In this document: positions 44,271 through 57,261 of the stretch, piece after piece
Numbering within the stretch: position 1 is the stretch's first letter
Layout: each line of letters begins with the position of its first letter
Assembly (NCBI GenBank): GCA_009761415.1
Contig: QUOL01000001.1
Span: 3,534,001 to 3,598,000 of the forward strand
Direction: 5' to 3'
DNA from: Sarcomyxa edulis
Lineage: Eukaryota > Basidiomycota > Agaricomycetes > Agaricales > Mycenaceae
Length of the DNA: 64,000 nucleotides
The notes under the pieces: generated by a model
Seen by the model: the letters and a program-made list of their open reading frames with translations, nothing else
Told to the model about the DNA's origin: nothing
The model's database searches: none
Position numbers and translations under genes: made by a program

Positions 44271-44879
44271 GTTGTCTCGTCTTTTTATACATTGACCAGG
44301 TCCCGAAACAATCTATAGCAGCCGACTGCTTTAAGATGAGATACTTAAGAGCGGTGAAACAGTCTTCCGTGACATATCCCGATAGGGCCCCAGTGTACGC
44401 GTTCATCGGTGGAGAATTATTTGACCGTGGTCTCGGGGTTTCGAATTTGAAATCCAGGAGATGTCAAAAAGGATTACGACAGTGTCGACGTGTGTATTGA
44501 TAGAACGCTAGTGCCTGTTAACGTGACGGTCTTGATTCATTTTGCTGGGTACACTCTCGGAGTTTTTGAGGGTTTCTTTCCCCGAAGCTACGGCATAATC
44601 GGAAGTAGTCAAATGGCCTCCGAAAATTGAATACACAGCTAAAAACTAGTGGCGCGAACTTACTTAATAGTCGAATGTGGTCCATCGCGGCATCAAAGTC
44701 GAAAAGTCGTCGAGAAGAGGGCCCGGCTAGTACTACAGTGCCGTCACTGTTTGTATCTCACGAAGTTGCCAAACATTCGACGCGAGTGGAAAACTAATCT
44801 TGAATGCCACTTGAGCGCGACAGTCGACGGGATTTTGATCATACACAATGGACTACATAGATTACAAAAAGTTAGATGT
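44271..44879. promoter_or_regulatory. Promoter region of UbiA copy 2 and 3' end of OPT copy 2
   Basis: 609 bp between the UbiA start (44270) and the OPT stop (44880), both on the minus strand. The two genes are tandem, OPT upstream. No element is identified. Confidence 0.4.
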
Positions 44880-47800
44880 TCACCAAGTGCTCGGGCTAGA
44901 AATATTTCGCCGTTAGATCGGTTCGATGACAAGAAATTGACACTTACCCAAAGGTCTGGCTTGGTGCGAGGGGTCTGACGGGGGTACCAATGCCATCGGC
45001 TCCGGTGAAGGGTACCTGTAAGATGTCCTCAGAGGTTTGATAATAAAGCCCAAGAATATCGAGATACGTACTGTATTTCCCCACCAATGTTGTAAACCTT
45101 CTCCAATCTGAATGATGAAGCTACTCAACGAGAGATCAGATATAGGATGGTGACACGACTAACTGTTCCGTTCTTCGGGAATTGTAGCCTAAAACTTCAG
45201 GTTAGAGACATTATTCCGAACGCGAGACAACATGAATAGCCACGTACGTGAAGAAGATGAACAAGATAGAAACAGCAACACCAGAATCAAGGGCAGCCGA
45301 TAGGACGTCTATATCGGGATTCATATTACTTCGTAGGACGGCAGAGATGAACAGTGGGATGCTTACAGTTATACTTCGTCCACCACGAGAAGTGACGTCT
45401 GATCGCAAAAGCACACTTCAGAACAATCTCGGGTACAAACTTGCACCGGAGGTTCCTCACCTCCTGATCACATATTGGAAAATGAACCCAACGACGCTGT
45501 GAGGTCAAGATCGTGTCAGGGAAGTGTTGCAGTACACTGTATGAGACAAAACCCAAAACTCACGCCCATGGAACGTAGTTGATCGCAGTAGCAGGAGGAA
45601 TAAGACCGGTGCCGTTGAAGATGACGGGGCTACGTTCGATCATAGTCAAGAGAATATATATAATCAAATACCTAATCTAAAGCTCACAAGCTACGACGAT
45701 AGGTTAGATGAGGATATATGTTGGAGGAAAATACGACGCACTTGACATATTTCAAGAAGCTGTTGGGATACTTCTTGGTGAGGACCCAAGGAATCACCGG
45801 TGCAATCGTGCCGACAAGGAAGAAGAACACAAGCGCTATATACCAGTTCCATTAGACTTGAATGGTCAGTCAATCCAAGGAACGTATTTACGACTATTCA
45901 GAATGACTCAGTCAAATGAAGTTACAAAGCCGTTGATGAACTTACTAATAGGTCTGGCCTTTGGAGAACTGCAAACCAGGACCAATTACTCCTGGAATGG
46001 ATGATCAGTACGTACCGGTATGAATGATAGATGTGTGCTTACCCCACTGTAGAGAATCAATAATCAGTGAGGACCCGTTCACGAGACGATCAAAGGGCTT
46101 ACGATGATACTAGCGGTTCCAAATACTTCTGTGCTAGGACAGATAAAGCTATAGTTATTTTGCACACGTCAGTCCAAGAGGAAGTTGGAGCAGCCTGGAC
46201 TAGTACCCACCCGTCTTTCTGGTCAGGCGCACACATGTCTCTACCGAAAAAACCAACGACTAAGGGTCAGATCATGACAAGAGAGAAGGCAACGTACTCG
46301 ATGTTGGTGAACATCCATGCTTGAACTCCAAGTTGAACAGTCCCCGCAACAACAGTAGCAATGACCTATACAAGAAACACTTCGCAATAAGCACACGTGC
46401 TTCTATACCCGACCTTTGCACTGACCTGACTCCAAAACATAGGTCGAGGAGGAATTTTCATGTAGTGGCCAAGTTTGAAATCGGAGGTGAAAGTTAGAGC
46501 CTGGGCCATGGTCTAGAGACAAAATCGGTGAATGACGCCAGCGAACCAGTGGCATGCTACTCACGATGTAGCCCCAGGTCTTGAACATCATCATCGCGAT
46601 TGGTCTTCCTGGGAGTGCGTACCTATATCAAGAACCGTGAAATCAGGGCTTGAAGCATCGAGTCAGCCTTGAGGAAGGTGCATACCCAATGATCAACTCA
46701 GTGATCACACTAGAAGCAAGACGAGTCAGTTCGGAGGACGAGACGAGAAAGTGTGCGTGACGTACTTGAGGCCGACCTGTTGGTTGGTGATAGCTTGGAT
46801 CATACCTACGTCAAGATCCATCAACAACACGTTCATCCATAGCAGTGTCTTCAAGGTCTCACCAATCGGAATCACATAGGTGAAAGCTATCAAAAGGCAA
46901 GTCAGTGTCGATCGTAGAGAATCCAGTGCTCGATATGCGTACAAATCAGCAGAGCGAGAACAAATGCCCAAACCTTCAGATCATTGATAGTGAGTTACGG
47001 GTCACAATCCAAATGATGATATACCAACCGGGAATCTGGTTATCGAAATTATCGCAGTATGAGTGGCGCAGACTGCGGCTTATAATTATGCACGTACTGG
47101 GTGGGCCAAACTTCAATGCTGATGATTCCAAGCACAAACATGCTCAGGAAGATGCCGAGGTACCACCATTCCGGGACTTGGGGATATCTACTCATCAATC
47201 TACACGGTAGAGTGTCGTAAGATGGAGAGGAACAGGAGTAATTGGGTGTCAGACGAGCCTAGCGTGGATATCTGGTTGTTCGTGGAGAGACCGGCGCGCT
47301 TGTATCCAGATCTGTTTACGGAAGTATAGCAGAGCGTGCACCAAAGTCGCTGCGAAACATTAGCGTTCAGCAATGACTCCGATTCGAGAAGCTACCTTAT
47401 ACCCACCGGTAATTGATGCAAATGAGAGTCTTGGAAGACGGACGATCGTTATTCATACTATACATGTGAGTACGAGACTAGTAATTCTCACCCATAAGAG
47501 ATTGCAAATGTCGTGCTACGAAGAGCGTTAATTGACAATCAAAGGCGAAAAGATTACGGTCCTCACGATAAGAACAGTGGACTGTATTTGTGGTATTCTT
47601 CCAGATTGATCGTCGAGTCAGGGTTGAGTATACGTGTAACGTTGTAGGATTGCATTCGGTTGTCGTAAGAGGTTCGAGAGGATATTCTGAGCACGATAAT
47701 GTTAAGAAGACCGCGGATCAGAGAAGAACGAACTCACGGCATGAATTCGGCGAACCACGTATTCGTGAACTGGGGAGGCCTATGAGCGGCTAGATTCAGC

Positions 47801-49790
47801 GTCACCATTGACAAGATTACTCACGTAGAGATAGGTGTAAGGAACCCTAAACATGAATGATAGGTATCAATGGAAGGGCCCACTAGAGGAGGTTCATACG
47901 CACAGAAGAAGAATACGAAGCCGGCGAATATATTTGCCTCAGCCCACCCTAAGAACGAGTTCAGGGTCCATGCACAACAATCGTACGACAAAGCGATTAG
48001 GCTTACACGGTGTCGCCAGAGGGGAACCAATATATCTATAAGATGTCAATAAGACGATGTCGAATTTTGGAAGTAAGAGATGGCTTACGCGATTTGATTC
48101 CAGTCTAGTGTGACTACAGACATCCCCTTGAGCACAACGTCAGATCGTATCCCATGGAGTTCTTGAGGAGAAGAATTACCAGTCCGTGAACGTATCCGAA
48201 TAGCTGTGCAATGACTAGGGTACGGCTCGTCAGTGATACAGGAGAACGCTGTATCGAGTAAACCGACGCACCAGTGTTCTCGGGCCTTATCCATGTCACC
48301 CAAGAGAAGTACGACAAGGCTTGGACTAACCGAAGGAGTAAGGAATGGTCAATCTCGAAGTTAAGGGGTTCTACTGACAGATGTAACCCGGGAAGAAGTC
48401 TTTTCGCGGGAATATTGGTGAGCCTTTATGTTGTAAACAAAGGATGAAGATTATATGTACTTACACCAGAAGAATCCGCCTACGAAGACGTAAACGAAGA
48501 ACCTCTCGCGACTAAGACCACCTCGGTTGCCCATCCCAGCGTATTGCTGGGAGTGTAGGGTGTTGAAAAGAGCACAATTGACGAGGTTAGCGGGCCAGAT
48601 CATGGATGGAGGTGCTACTAGGAATCGTCGGGCAATCCCTCCGATCGAGAAGCCGATGAGCTGAGTGGACATAACCACGAACCATTGGTCTATGGAGAGA
48701 TGGGTTCGAATCTGCTCAAAACAGAATTACGATGTATATACTTACAGCTGAAGTTGTAGGTCTGGTTATAGTATACACGTTGAACGGCAACAATATCGGT
48801 GGCATACGCAGAACCGGCGCCAACGCTAGCCATAATCTGTCGACCACATCATTTGTATGCATTTAACAGGGCGATAAGTGAAATGAAATATACCGTGATT
48901 AGGACGTGCTCCTTGACAGTGAACCGACCGGGGTTGAGCGAAACGCCCAGTATTTTCCAGTTTGGAACATAGGCTGCCCAAACTCGACCAATTGGGAACG
49001 ATAGCAGCTGAGCAACAATTCCAGTCACGGTGACGGAAGGAAACCTGGATGGATGGATAGTCACGACAAAGACCGAGAACCTAGCCGAATAATCAACTTA
49101 CCTGAAGAAAAAGAACTAAGGACGTTCTTTGAGATCTTTCGCACGACAAGAATGCAAGCTAGTCAGATACCTGATTCAAGCCTGGAATGATGATAGCCCA
49201 TGCGATACCGATGACCCAGGTCCGCAACGTTGTTACAGGCATGTCCGGGTCGTCGGTATTGGCTACGGCAGATCGAACCTTTAGAAATAAAGACGCGTCG
49301 AAAATTGTATGTCAGAGATTTAGCGAAGTCATGAAGGTTGTGCGACGCACTTCTGGATCTGAATAAACGGTTCTATATTGAGAGATATGATAGAGATCAA
49401 TATAGTGTGACTTACAGGGAGACTCGTCATCGAAGGCGATCATATGCTCCTTGTCGAGATTAGGATCATCGAACTGAGCTCCAGTGATCTCCTAGTAGGT
49501 AGAATTTTTGGTTCAACACACACATCAGGTGCCTACAGCAAGCAAGCACTTACAGCAATGATATTGGCTGCACAGGTGTCAAAACCTCCTCAGCTCGGTA
49601 ACGCGCACGATACGATATGATACTCACAGTCGTAGGGACTAAGACCCGCCTCGTCAGCTACCTTTTCGTTGCTGCTACTGTCATCCTCGACCCGTATCAC
49701 TTCCTGGGCCTGGGATTCGATACTCGGTTTTCTGGCACTATGCTGCCGCAGAACGTAGTGGGGCTGGGACATGCTGGGAGAGCTTGACAC
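44880..49790 (-). CDS. Oligopeptide transporter (OPT family), copy 2
   Basis: Start [18 protein letters not shown] at 49790 (a second Met six codons on is possible). A 14-nt exon (49554-49567) and about 20 more short exons follow. Conserved blocks: [36 protein letters not shown] (NPG motif), [118 protein letters not shown], then the C-terminal [26 protein letters not shown] and GPSTW, stop at 44880. All blocks are free of stops after removing introns. It imports small peptides with protons at the cell membrane. It is paralogous to copy 1 but diverged. The WNQI...SPLATPWW region matches classic fungal OPTs better than copy 1 does. Confidence 0.88.
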
Positions 49791-52700
49791 GCAAGGACGG
49801 GAAGATTTTCCTCCAGAGACATCACTTTATATTTGAAGAACATACCGCCTGCATCCTATGCTAAAAATGTTGTGATAAGGTGCACATGCTCCACTTCCAC
49901 AGGCGTCAATGCGGTATCATTGAAAACTTCTGTACACCTGGCTGTAAAAAAAGATGCGCAGTGGGAGATCCCGCAAACTTTGATTGAATACCACATCGAT
50001 GAGAAGGTGAGAACTCGACAGACAGCATGTAGTGGGCGAGAAGTGGGTGTTACGGAGTCATGCCATCGGGTAAGTAGGAGATGATCAGCGCGTCGGCAGG
50101 CTGAAACACATGGCAAACCTCGTCGAACTCGATGGACAACTTCCTTCGCTCAAATAATTGAGAACAAATATAATTGTGGATGCTCATGTACCCTTTTCTA
50201 GTCGAAAGTTCATTCGAGTCTCTAATTTAACATAGGGCAATGCCAAGCAGTCAATCGGGTGGATGGACGTGCTCTGCTACTCTTCCCGGTCGGATTTTTT
50301 TATCGTAATGAATGCTTTGATCGAAATGTCTTCCCAGCCATACTGACCTCGGAAGGCGTTATATTCCGCATTGCTGACTATCAGTAATGCGGATATTTGG
50401 AGTGGACGGTCATGCAGATACCCATGCAAGCCGGTACAGGTTTAGAGCGATGTTCACAAGCTCGGGCTCTACTATAAACATCCGTGAGTGTCTGTTATGA
50501 TAGATGTAGAAAGAATGCTGTGGTACATACTGACTCGAGGACCTCGAATCCACGTTACAAGCAACAGCTCATTCTCGAAGGTGATGATTGCTTGATCTTA
50601 GGTGTTGGTGCATGCGGTCAGTAGACTCGTTCATGCGTTAAGCACTTGATGGACCCGTTTCATCGCCCGAACTGATATCACCATCAGGAAATTCCGTTGG
50701 GTTGCAAAGAAAAGCTTGATGGATAAGAAAGATTTGATTAAGACTAGCATGGTCGATTGCGCTCATAATCGACAACGTCAAGATAGGACGGCCATCCCCG
50801 TAAACTGACCCGATAAACATAGTCGTTGAGCGTCGATCATAAGGAGATTGATACGAGCATGGTGAATGTAGGCATTCCGACTGGTCTATAAGCGCTGTGT
50901 TTTATGCTGTCTGAGTACTCGGGGTAGATGGTGATTAATTCTCCCATGTACGATAGGTTCGCATGAGAGAAGGAGATATTTTTGACAGGTACCCGCGAAT
51001 ACAGGCGGGGACGGTGAAAGCTGTATCTGTTGATGAGCTGAAGTCGAAGTACGCACGTATCAGTATAGTTCTCTTCTTGTCTCGCTGGGTAGAAAAAACG
51101 ACGGTTACGGGGAAACAGGTGAAGAAAGCAGGTCGGCAACATGAAACGCGCCGGATACGAGAGGTAGAGACACTAGGTGGCGGAAGATATCAAGGAGGAG
51201 TTAGCTGCGAGGCCTTGAGGTTACTAGTAGGGCAGAGGAGCATGGCGCGAGAATTCCCATCCCAGATGGAAAGAGGCTGTTTCGAAAAGATGTTTGGTGT
51301 TTGCGACGAAACAAGGTGGAGGTCCGGACCAGGAGGTAACTTGAATCGTGCTTGTCCACCACAGGCCAATCGATACCACCCACGCGATACGTTTGACAGA
51401 AACCATCAAGACTATATGGTATGCCTATTCCACCTGCTACTAATGCATCCGAATGTCAGACCTGGAAACTCGGTCGACAAAATTAGGATGCGAATAGGCA
51501 GCCCGGGTTCAATGTGATGAGGGATCGCCGTGGTCCGTTCCCAGAAATTCGCCGTGCTCTGTATCTCCTTGGATGATCACAAACGAGCTGTAACACTTCG
51601 CTAGAGGACTCGAGAAGTCGATAGAGCGGCTTTGCATCGTCGAGACTCGAAACCGAGGTGTAGTGTGCCACTCGTAGTCCTAATAGCCGACAAGGCTGTC
51701 AGAGATATTCGTGTGCTGCCTCGATTGGGAGACAATTCCTTGTTACGATGTACAGTGACATCACAGCTCTGTTGCGCGTGTAGGTCCTGGACACAGGTAG
51801 CGTTGGGGAGACTGCAATAATGACTCGCGTTGTCGTTTCGAGGCAGTGGTGCATATGAGTCCAGAGCACAGATTAGAAGGCAAAGTGAGTACACGGACAG
51901 GAGCATACACGTGAGTACAGGTATGTGTTCGGGGGCCTCACCAGAAGAATAACGTCTGAATGCCAATACTTCAGTGCCCCGTTTCAGGACCACGAAGAAG
52001 AGCTCTCAAAGTGCGGATGACGTCTACAAGTCCCTGTGATCTTCCATCCGCTTGTTAGTCAATCTAACAGGCCATTGGTGTATCGACACGCACTATGGGG
52101 CCCGTTTCGTGGTATTCTGGGACTTCAAGAGTTGGTTCTGATAGGAGCAGGGTTATGCTCGTGATTCTTTGGCAATTCGATGATGCAAGGTTGTTTATGA
52201 ACCCTATCTTATTGGCAGGAGCTTCAACGGAACGAAAGGTTAACCTTGGACCGCCAATGCTCATGGATAGCCAAGAAATGGTACTTACGATTGCCAGAGC
52301 GGAGGTTACGCGGGCCAATGCTGTCCAGTGATAGGTCACGATTCATTATCCAGTAGCACAAAGTAGATGCATCCAGCTCATCGATGCCTATTCAAGGATA
52401 ACAATGTTGCGGGCATACCAGATGCAGTCCTCGGAACAGTCGCAGAATGATCCGGTACACTGAAGGAGCGGGATATCAGCATTAAGATGAGAAGTCCCGG
52501 AGTTCTCTTGTCCTGTGGAAGGCTCCAAACCGGTCCCGGGGTAACAACGTCGATGTTGATCACTATGGGTGTCAATTATCGACAGTGCCGCCGCCACCCT
52601 GACAGCTCTGTCAGGATTGGCCTCCCCAGGGGAACTCGACTCGTAGTGAAAAACAATCTTCTCATGCTCGCATACGCAACATCAGATTCATTTTGTTAGC

Positions 52701-53204
52701 CTGAGGACTCATACATATCAGAAAGCATATAAGCGGTAGAAATGGACTACGTGCGAATTCAGGACTTTCAATGTGCCTACCCCGGTCAAGTCTCTAGAAC
52801 CCCATACTTCTACTGATCTTCACTAGCCTCGCTGTCTTGCGTGTCCGTTTAGGCAGTTTTGGACACTCGTGGCTACGAAGCGTAGGGTCCGGGCCTTGCA
52901 TTTTGATGTACTCGGGTCCATGGGCGCCTCATGCGTGCTGCGTGCATAGCACCATAGCGGTACCATTCTTGCAAAACAGCACCACTTTCGAAATCAACGT
53001 ATCATATAATATACAGAGCTCGAATATACACACCTTATCGAACCAGCTGCAGTCTTAGCAGCGAAAAATCAGGCATCTGTAATTTGAGAAAAAAGGAAGA
53101 ATTGAAGAAGCAACGAAGCTGCCCTGAAACTAGCATCAATTGGCAACCCATGACTTCGGTCGCACCACAAAAGTCTCAGCTGAGGCATTTCTCTTAAGAC
53201 CTCC
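49791..53204. other. 3.4-kb region without a supported gene
   Basis: The longest gene-poor stretch in the window. Frames at 50963-51517 (plus, 184 codons), 50837-51142 (minus), 51601-51993 (minus) and 52064-52339 (minus) show no recognisable motif, and no splice chain between them was convincing. Parts of the minus-strand frames are hydrophobic (for example CMLLSVYSLCLLICALDS near 51900), so a decayed membrane-protein gene is possible. The first few hundred bases are the likely OPT copy 2 promoter. Confidence 0.4.
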
Positions 53205-54709
53205 ATGGACCCCCAAGGATCTTCCAATCCCTCCATGTCGTCCACAATGACCCTCACAGCGATACCTACATCCGTGATAAGCATCACCGCGAGTGCGAGC
53301 ACCAGCACCAGCACCAGCACTAGCAATGGTAACGGCAGAGTCGTGCGCTTCGACAACGAATGTATACTTATCCCAGAGTCTGAACGACGTCCCAAACGTC
53401 CAAAGATGATCACAAAGTCGTATTCTCTTCCCTTGTGGAAGAGAGGGAAACCTCTTCACACTGCAGCCACCACCCCAGACTCTCCAGTCGAGGACGCGGC
53501 GATAGACGATACCCATGTCGTTTTCAAAGTACCGGTCCTTATGCCCAGGCGTGTATATCTCGATTCTATCTATCATAACTAGCGCTAAAAATCCTAAACA
53601 GTTTCATGGCTAAATCGCGTTCCCCAAGCCGTAGTCCTGCGCTTCCGACGGCACCCCTTCCACCGTGCCTCGTTCATCGTTCACTCCCACCCTCTTCCCC
53701 TCCACTCGAGCCACGAAGGGTATTCACGCGCCGTCCTTCTCTACCTCTTTCTCTCCCTTCCCAAGTGAAACTCGTCACTATTCCACTCCGCGCATGCTGC
53801 CCAGATTGCATACACATAACCGAGGAATGCATGCGGGAGGGTGATCTCTGGAAAGAAAAGTTCTCTCGTGGTGCTCGCAGACGACGCAGTGCAAGCCTGG
53901 ATACCGGTCCAATCGTCGCCGTTCAGGTCCAGGATACGCCTACGTTGTCTACATCCACTTCGAATCCTTCGTTGCGTTCTGGGTTCGCTGCGGTCGCATG
54001 CCCGAATGGCAAGGAAGCTCTTGTTAGCTCAAGCTTCCCTAGGGCTTTCTCGATAACAGTCGACGAGGTGGACAAACGCAGGAAGTCGCAAGAGTTCACT
54101 GATGACGTCGATAGAGTGTTACATGAGACCATGAGCCGTGGTGATAAGAGATCTCCTACCAAGATGTCTTTCCCTCCCAAAGTATCTGCATCGCCTATCG
54201 AGGAGGAAGACGAGGACCAGCTATTCCCACTCCCTTCACCGCGTCGATCGCCCAACGCCTCCCCTGTTCCAAGTGTCAATTCATCCCCGTCTCCAAGCCC
54301 GAATGCGTCTACGTTTTGTCTTGGAGCCGCTGCTCTAGCTTCAGCTTCAAGGGACAGTCTCAAGTCTGTAGACGATGTGCTCGGCCGATCCCTGACACGA
54401 AAAGGCAGATGCGAGAAGGGTCTGCTTACACCCGAGATCGTCGACGAGGCACTTCAGCCCATCGCGAACGAGAGCTCTAGGTCCAAACCTGCACCCATCG
54501 ATGTCCCTCCTCCGCGTACCCTTCCTTCTGTAGCCGAGCAGTCATCGACTTCTCTTCGTCTATCCCGTTCCCGTTCTCCCTCTTCACCTCGGAAACATCA
54601 TTTTGCTCTATCAGTACCGCATCCTAGCTCTGCTGCGTTCCTCAGAGTAGGTGCAGACGTTCTCAAAGGGGTTACCTCAATTAGCGGAGGACCCACGCTA
54701 TCTGTTTAA
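53205..54709 (+). CDS. Hypothetical Ser/Pro-rich protein, two exons
   Basis: Exon 1 starts MDPQGSSNPSMSSTMTLT, has a Ser/Thr repeat (ASTSTSTSTSNGNGR, from AGCACC units) and then a more ordered block: VVRFDNECILIPESERR, PKMITKSYSLPLWKRGK. It ends VFKVPVLMPRRR. A 49-bp intron ending near 53604 leads to FMAKSRSPSRSPALP and VKLVTIPLRACCPDCIHITE, then a long Ser/Pro-rich region to the stop at 54709. About 485 residues. The RFD.ECILIPE / TKSYSLPLWKR block seems familiar from uncharacterised basidiomycete proteins, but I cannot assign a function. Two closely spaced Cys (CCPDC) could bind metal. Possibly a regulatory, mostly disordered protein. Confidence 0.7.
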
Positions 54710-55188
54710 TCCCTAGGCAACCCAAAAACCTTTTGCCTGAGCGTCGAAAGTAAACATACCATAATTGCCCTCTCCACATTATCATACCCTTCCAGATGTA
54801 CCACCATCGTTCGCTCGCTCACCTTCACCTCGCGACCGCATACCCATACCCATAACACCACCTGCCACCTGCCACCTGCCATCCACCACACCCGCTTTAC
54901 ATTTTTTGTGTCACATACGCTCTTATCGTCCTCCATGACTTGACTTATTGCTTTCGGAGCTCCCTCCACCTCTATCATCCGTGATGTCACACAATATCCC
55001 ACTGTTTAATTATCTTGGACCGCACCGGTTGTTCCTACTGTGAACCCACCACCATCCTTCTCTGCGCGTATCCTGCATTTGCTTTCTCTTTGTCCGAACT
55101 TTGATGTACCTCCCCTACCACATTGCACACCTATACATACACCCGTAGATAGTGTACTACTAATATGATTTCATGCACCTGATTTCGA
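54710..55188. other. Intergenic, with short CCACCTG repeats
   Basis: Convergent 3' ends. A small tandem of CCACCTGC units lies near 54858-54882. A 98-codon minus-strand frame reads through this low-complexity sequence and is not believed. Confidence 0.4.
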
Positions 55189-57139
55189 TCAACTATGAAC
55201 TAGTACGGCCAGCTTTCTTTCCAAACGCAAAAGCATGCCACTGCGAGTCAAAGAAAAAATTACAGTTACCAAGGTCGGAACTCACGACTCGAGTTCGAAG
55301 AGAGTGATAGGGAGACATGGGACGCAGTTCCACTCCTCCATCAGAACATCCCGGCAGATCCAGGTTCCACGTTCTCGCTCGTATGTTTCTGTTAGTTTCA
55401 TATGACCCAGCCCAGCGAAGCTGCGGATAGAAGGGATGCATCGCGCGAGAGTTCGCATGCAGATCATTCGATTTCGAGTTGAACGAGAGAAATATCTCCA
55501 TGATAATATGTCTATATCATATAGAGACCATTGATCGTATCGGCGACGACGCATCTCGATGACGAAGCGTTCCTACGAAGTAAAGTGAGCTGCAAGCGAC
55601 GAATAAGGACATGAGTTAAAAGATCGGCTTACTAGGTGGTCGAGACCCAATGAGGTGTCCTGATGTTCGTTCTCTGCGTCCCCGCTGATGCGACAAACTG
55701 TGAGATAGAGTCTCTCCAGTTGTGGTAGATGAGAAGCCAAAATGTCGATTAGTTCAGGATGCAACATGTGGGCGTTCAAAGTGAGGCTCGTAAGCCTTGA
55801 TCCAGTATAAGGTTTCACAAGCGCTTGGATATCGTGGAACAACAGGTCTCCGTCGTTCAATATGAGTGTGGATATCGTCGGGGCAAACTGTGCGATTTTT
55901 TCGAAATCGATATTTGATAAAGCAATCCTACCCACCAGTGGCAAAGATAGTCTCAAGGTGTGTAGTTTCCCAAAGACAACATCATCTAGACTTTCTCCGA
56001 TCCACATAATTTGGTCGCGGTCTTTCGTTACTAGTGGCTTTACGGAGAGACGCTGGAGAATGCCGTTGTGACGTTCGAGGAAACGTCGAAGACCCAAGAA
56101 ATGGAGAAGGTAATCAGTCTGGTTGATCGGAATGGCCACATCGATCGTTGTGAGATTTGGGAAATATGCAAGGGAATTGTAAATGTGGGAGAAATCAAAT
56201 CCTGGTAATGCGCTGAATATTAATGATTGTAGGGTGTGATGCTGACGATTGATGAAGTCGATTAAACCTGCAGCTTTCCATTCTTCTTCTCCCATGTAGC
56301 CCGACCGTCGACAACGGAGCAGAATCTGAAGATTTTTGAGGGATCCGACTCCTGCCAGTAATGGAAGGAATTCCTCCAAGCTTTCAAGCCGCAGATCGAT
56401 AGATAACGATTCAAGGGTGGATCCAAATAATGGCAACAGAGCGGTGTGTAGGAACAAGGAAGGTTGATTTGGAGACAAACTATCTAGAAAGATATGATAT
56501 TCTTTCACATTGGAAAGATTCAGTCTAGATATGAGCTTGGCAACGTCTGCCTTCGTTAGAGTCAGGGCTTCATCCGCGTTGGAGTTGTCATCTTTACGCG
56601 TTCTTGTTGTTGACCCCAGGTTCATAGTCGTATTCGGCGATCGCACTGCAGCCTTCAAGACGAGATTGCCCAAGATTCTTTGCGCCAGTCGCTTGAATCT
56701 TCCAGATACGGAGGGTGATAATCCAATCTGTACCGGCATTACAGCTGAATCTGTGCAATCAGTAAGACCGACAACTAGTGGGAATCTAGACTTACTCGGC
56801 AGTGCATCACGATCAGAGGGCAGCCACGGATCGAGAGGAAAGGCTTCAAATCGACAACTCTCAATTTTGAGACAATGAACACGTTCAGCGATGCCAAAGT
56901 CGCTATCCGTAGAATCACAGAGCGTTGATCCAAAGATCATGTCGAAGATCACACTAAACTCACCTTAGGCGGTTCAAAATAGGAAGAGGTTGCACATAAG
57001 GAGCGAACTCGATTTGGCGGTAACGCTCGTCCATTGAAAGCTGGTAGAAGGTGCTATTGACGTTGATCATACTAATCAACGTCTCCCGTGGGAGGAAGAG
57101 GCTGATATACGACCAGAGTTCTTGGGGCAGATAAATCAT
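55189..57139 (-). CDS. F-box / leucine-rich protein D (inverted-repeat copy 1)
   Basis: Starts at 57139 with MIYLPQELWSYISLFLPRET and MINVNSTFYQLSMDERYRQI, an F-box-like opening. Introns lie near 56967-56904 and 56805-56750. The main exon then carries leucine-rich segments: GSLKNLQILLRCRRSGYMGE, LQSLIFSALPGFDF, LPQLERLYLTVCRI. Near 55635 an intron of about 60 bp seems to join DHL to ERFVIEMRRRRYDQWSLYDI and a further exon. A last intron at about 55284 leads to the stop at 55189. About 560 residues; the 3' exons are the least certain part. A close copy lies inverted at 63148 to the right edge. Confidence 0.75.
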
Positions 57140-57233
57140 TGTAGGCCAAATCGTGCGAGTATGTGAGAAGTAGGTCGATCAAGAGTGTACTTCCAGCCAG
57201 CACTTTGCCAGCACTCCCAGCTTCCTGGGCGTC
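56281..57233 (-). repeat. Left arm of inverted duplication
   Basis: Matches 63060-64000 in opposite orientation, including promoter, first exon, first two introns and part of the main exon of the F-box gene. Local identity by eye is roughly 93% in the first exon and 96% near the window's right edge. The arm probably extends further left, because its partner runs off the window. Confidence 0.85.
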
Positions 57234-57261
57234 AGAGACTCAGAGACTCAGAGACTCAGAG
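57232..57261. repeat. 8-bp tandem repeat (TCAGAGAC) upstream of F-box D
   Basis: Three full TCAGAGAC units and a partial fourth, about 95 bp before the start codon. The partner arm at 63060 has only a single ACTCTGAC-like unit, so the repeat expanded after the duplication. Confidence 0.8.

Noticed and set aside
50963..51517. 184-codon plus-strand open frame
   Set aside because: No motif, biased composition, overlapped by minus-strand frames of similar length, and no splice partners.
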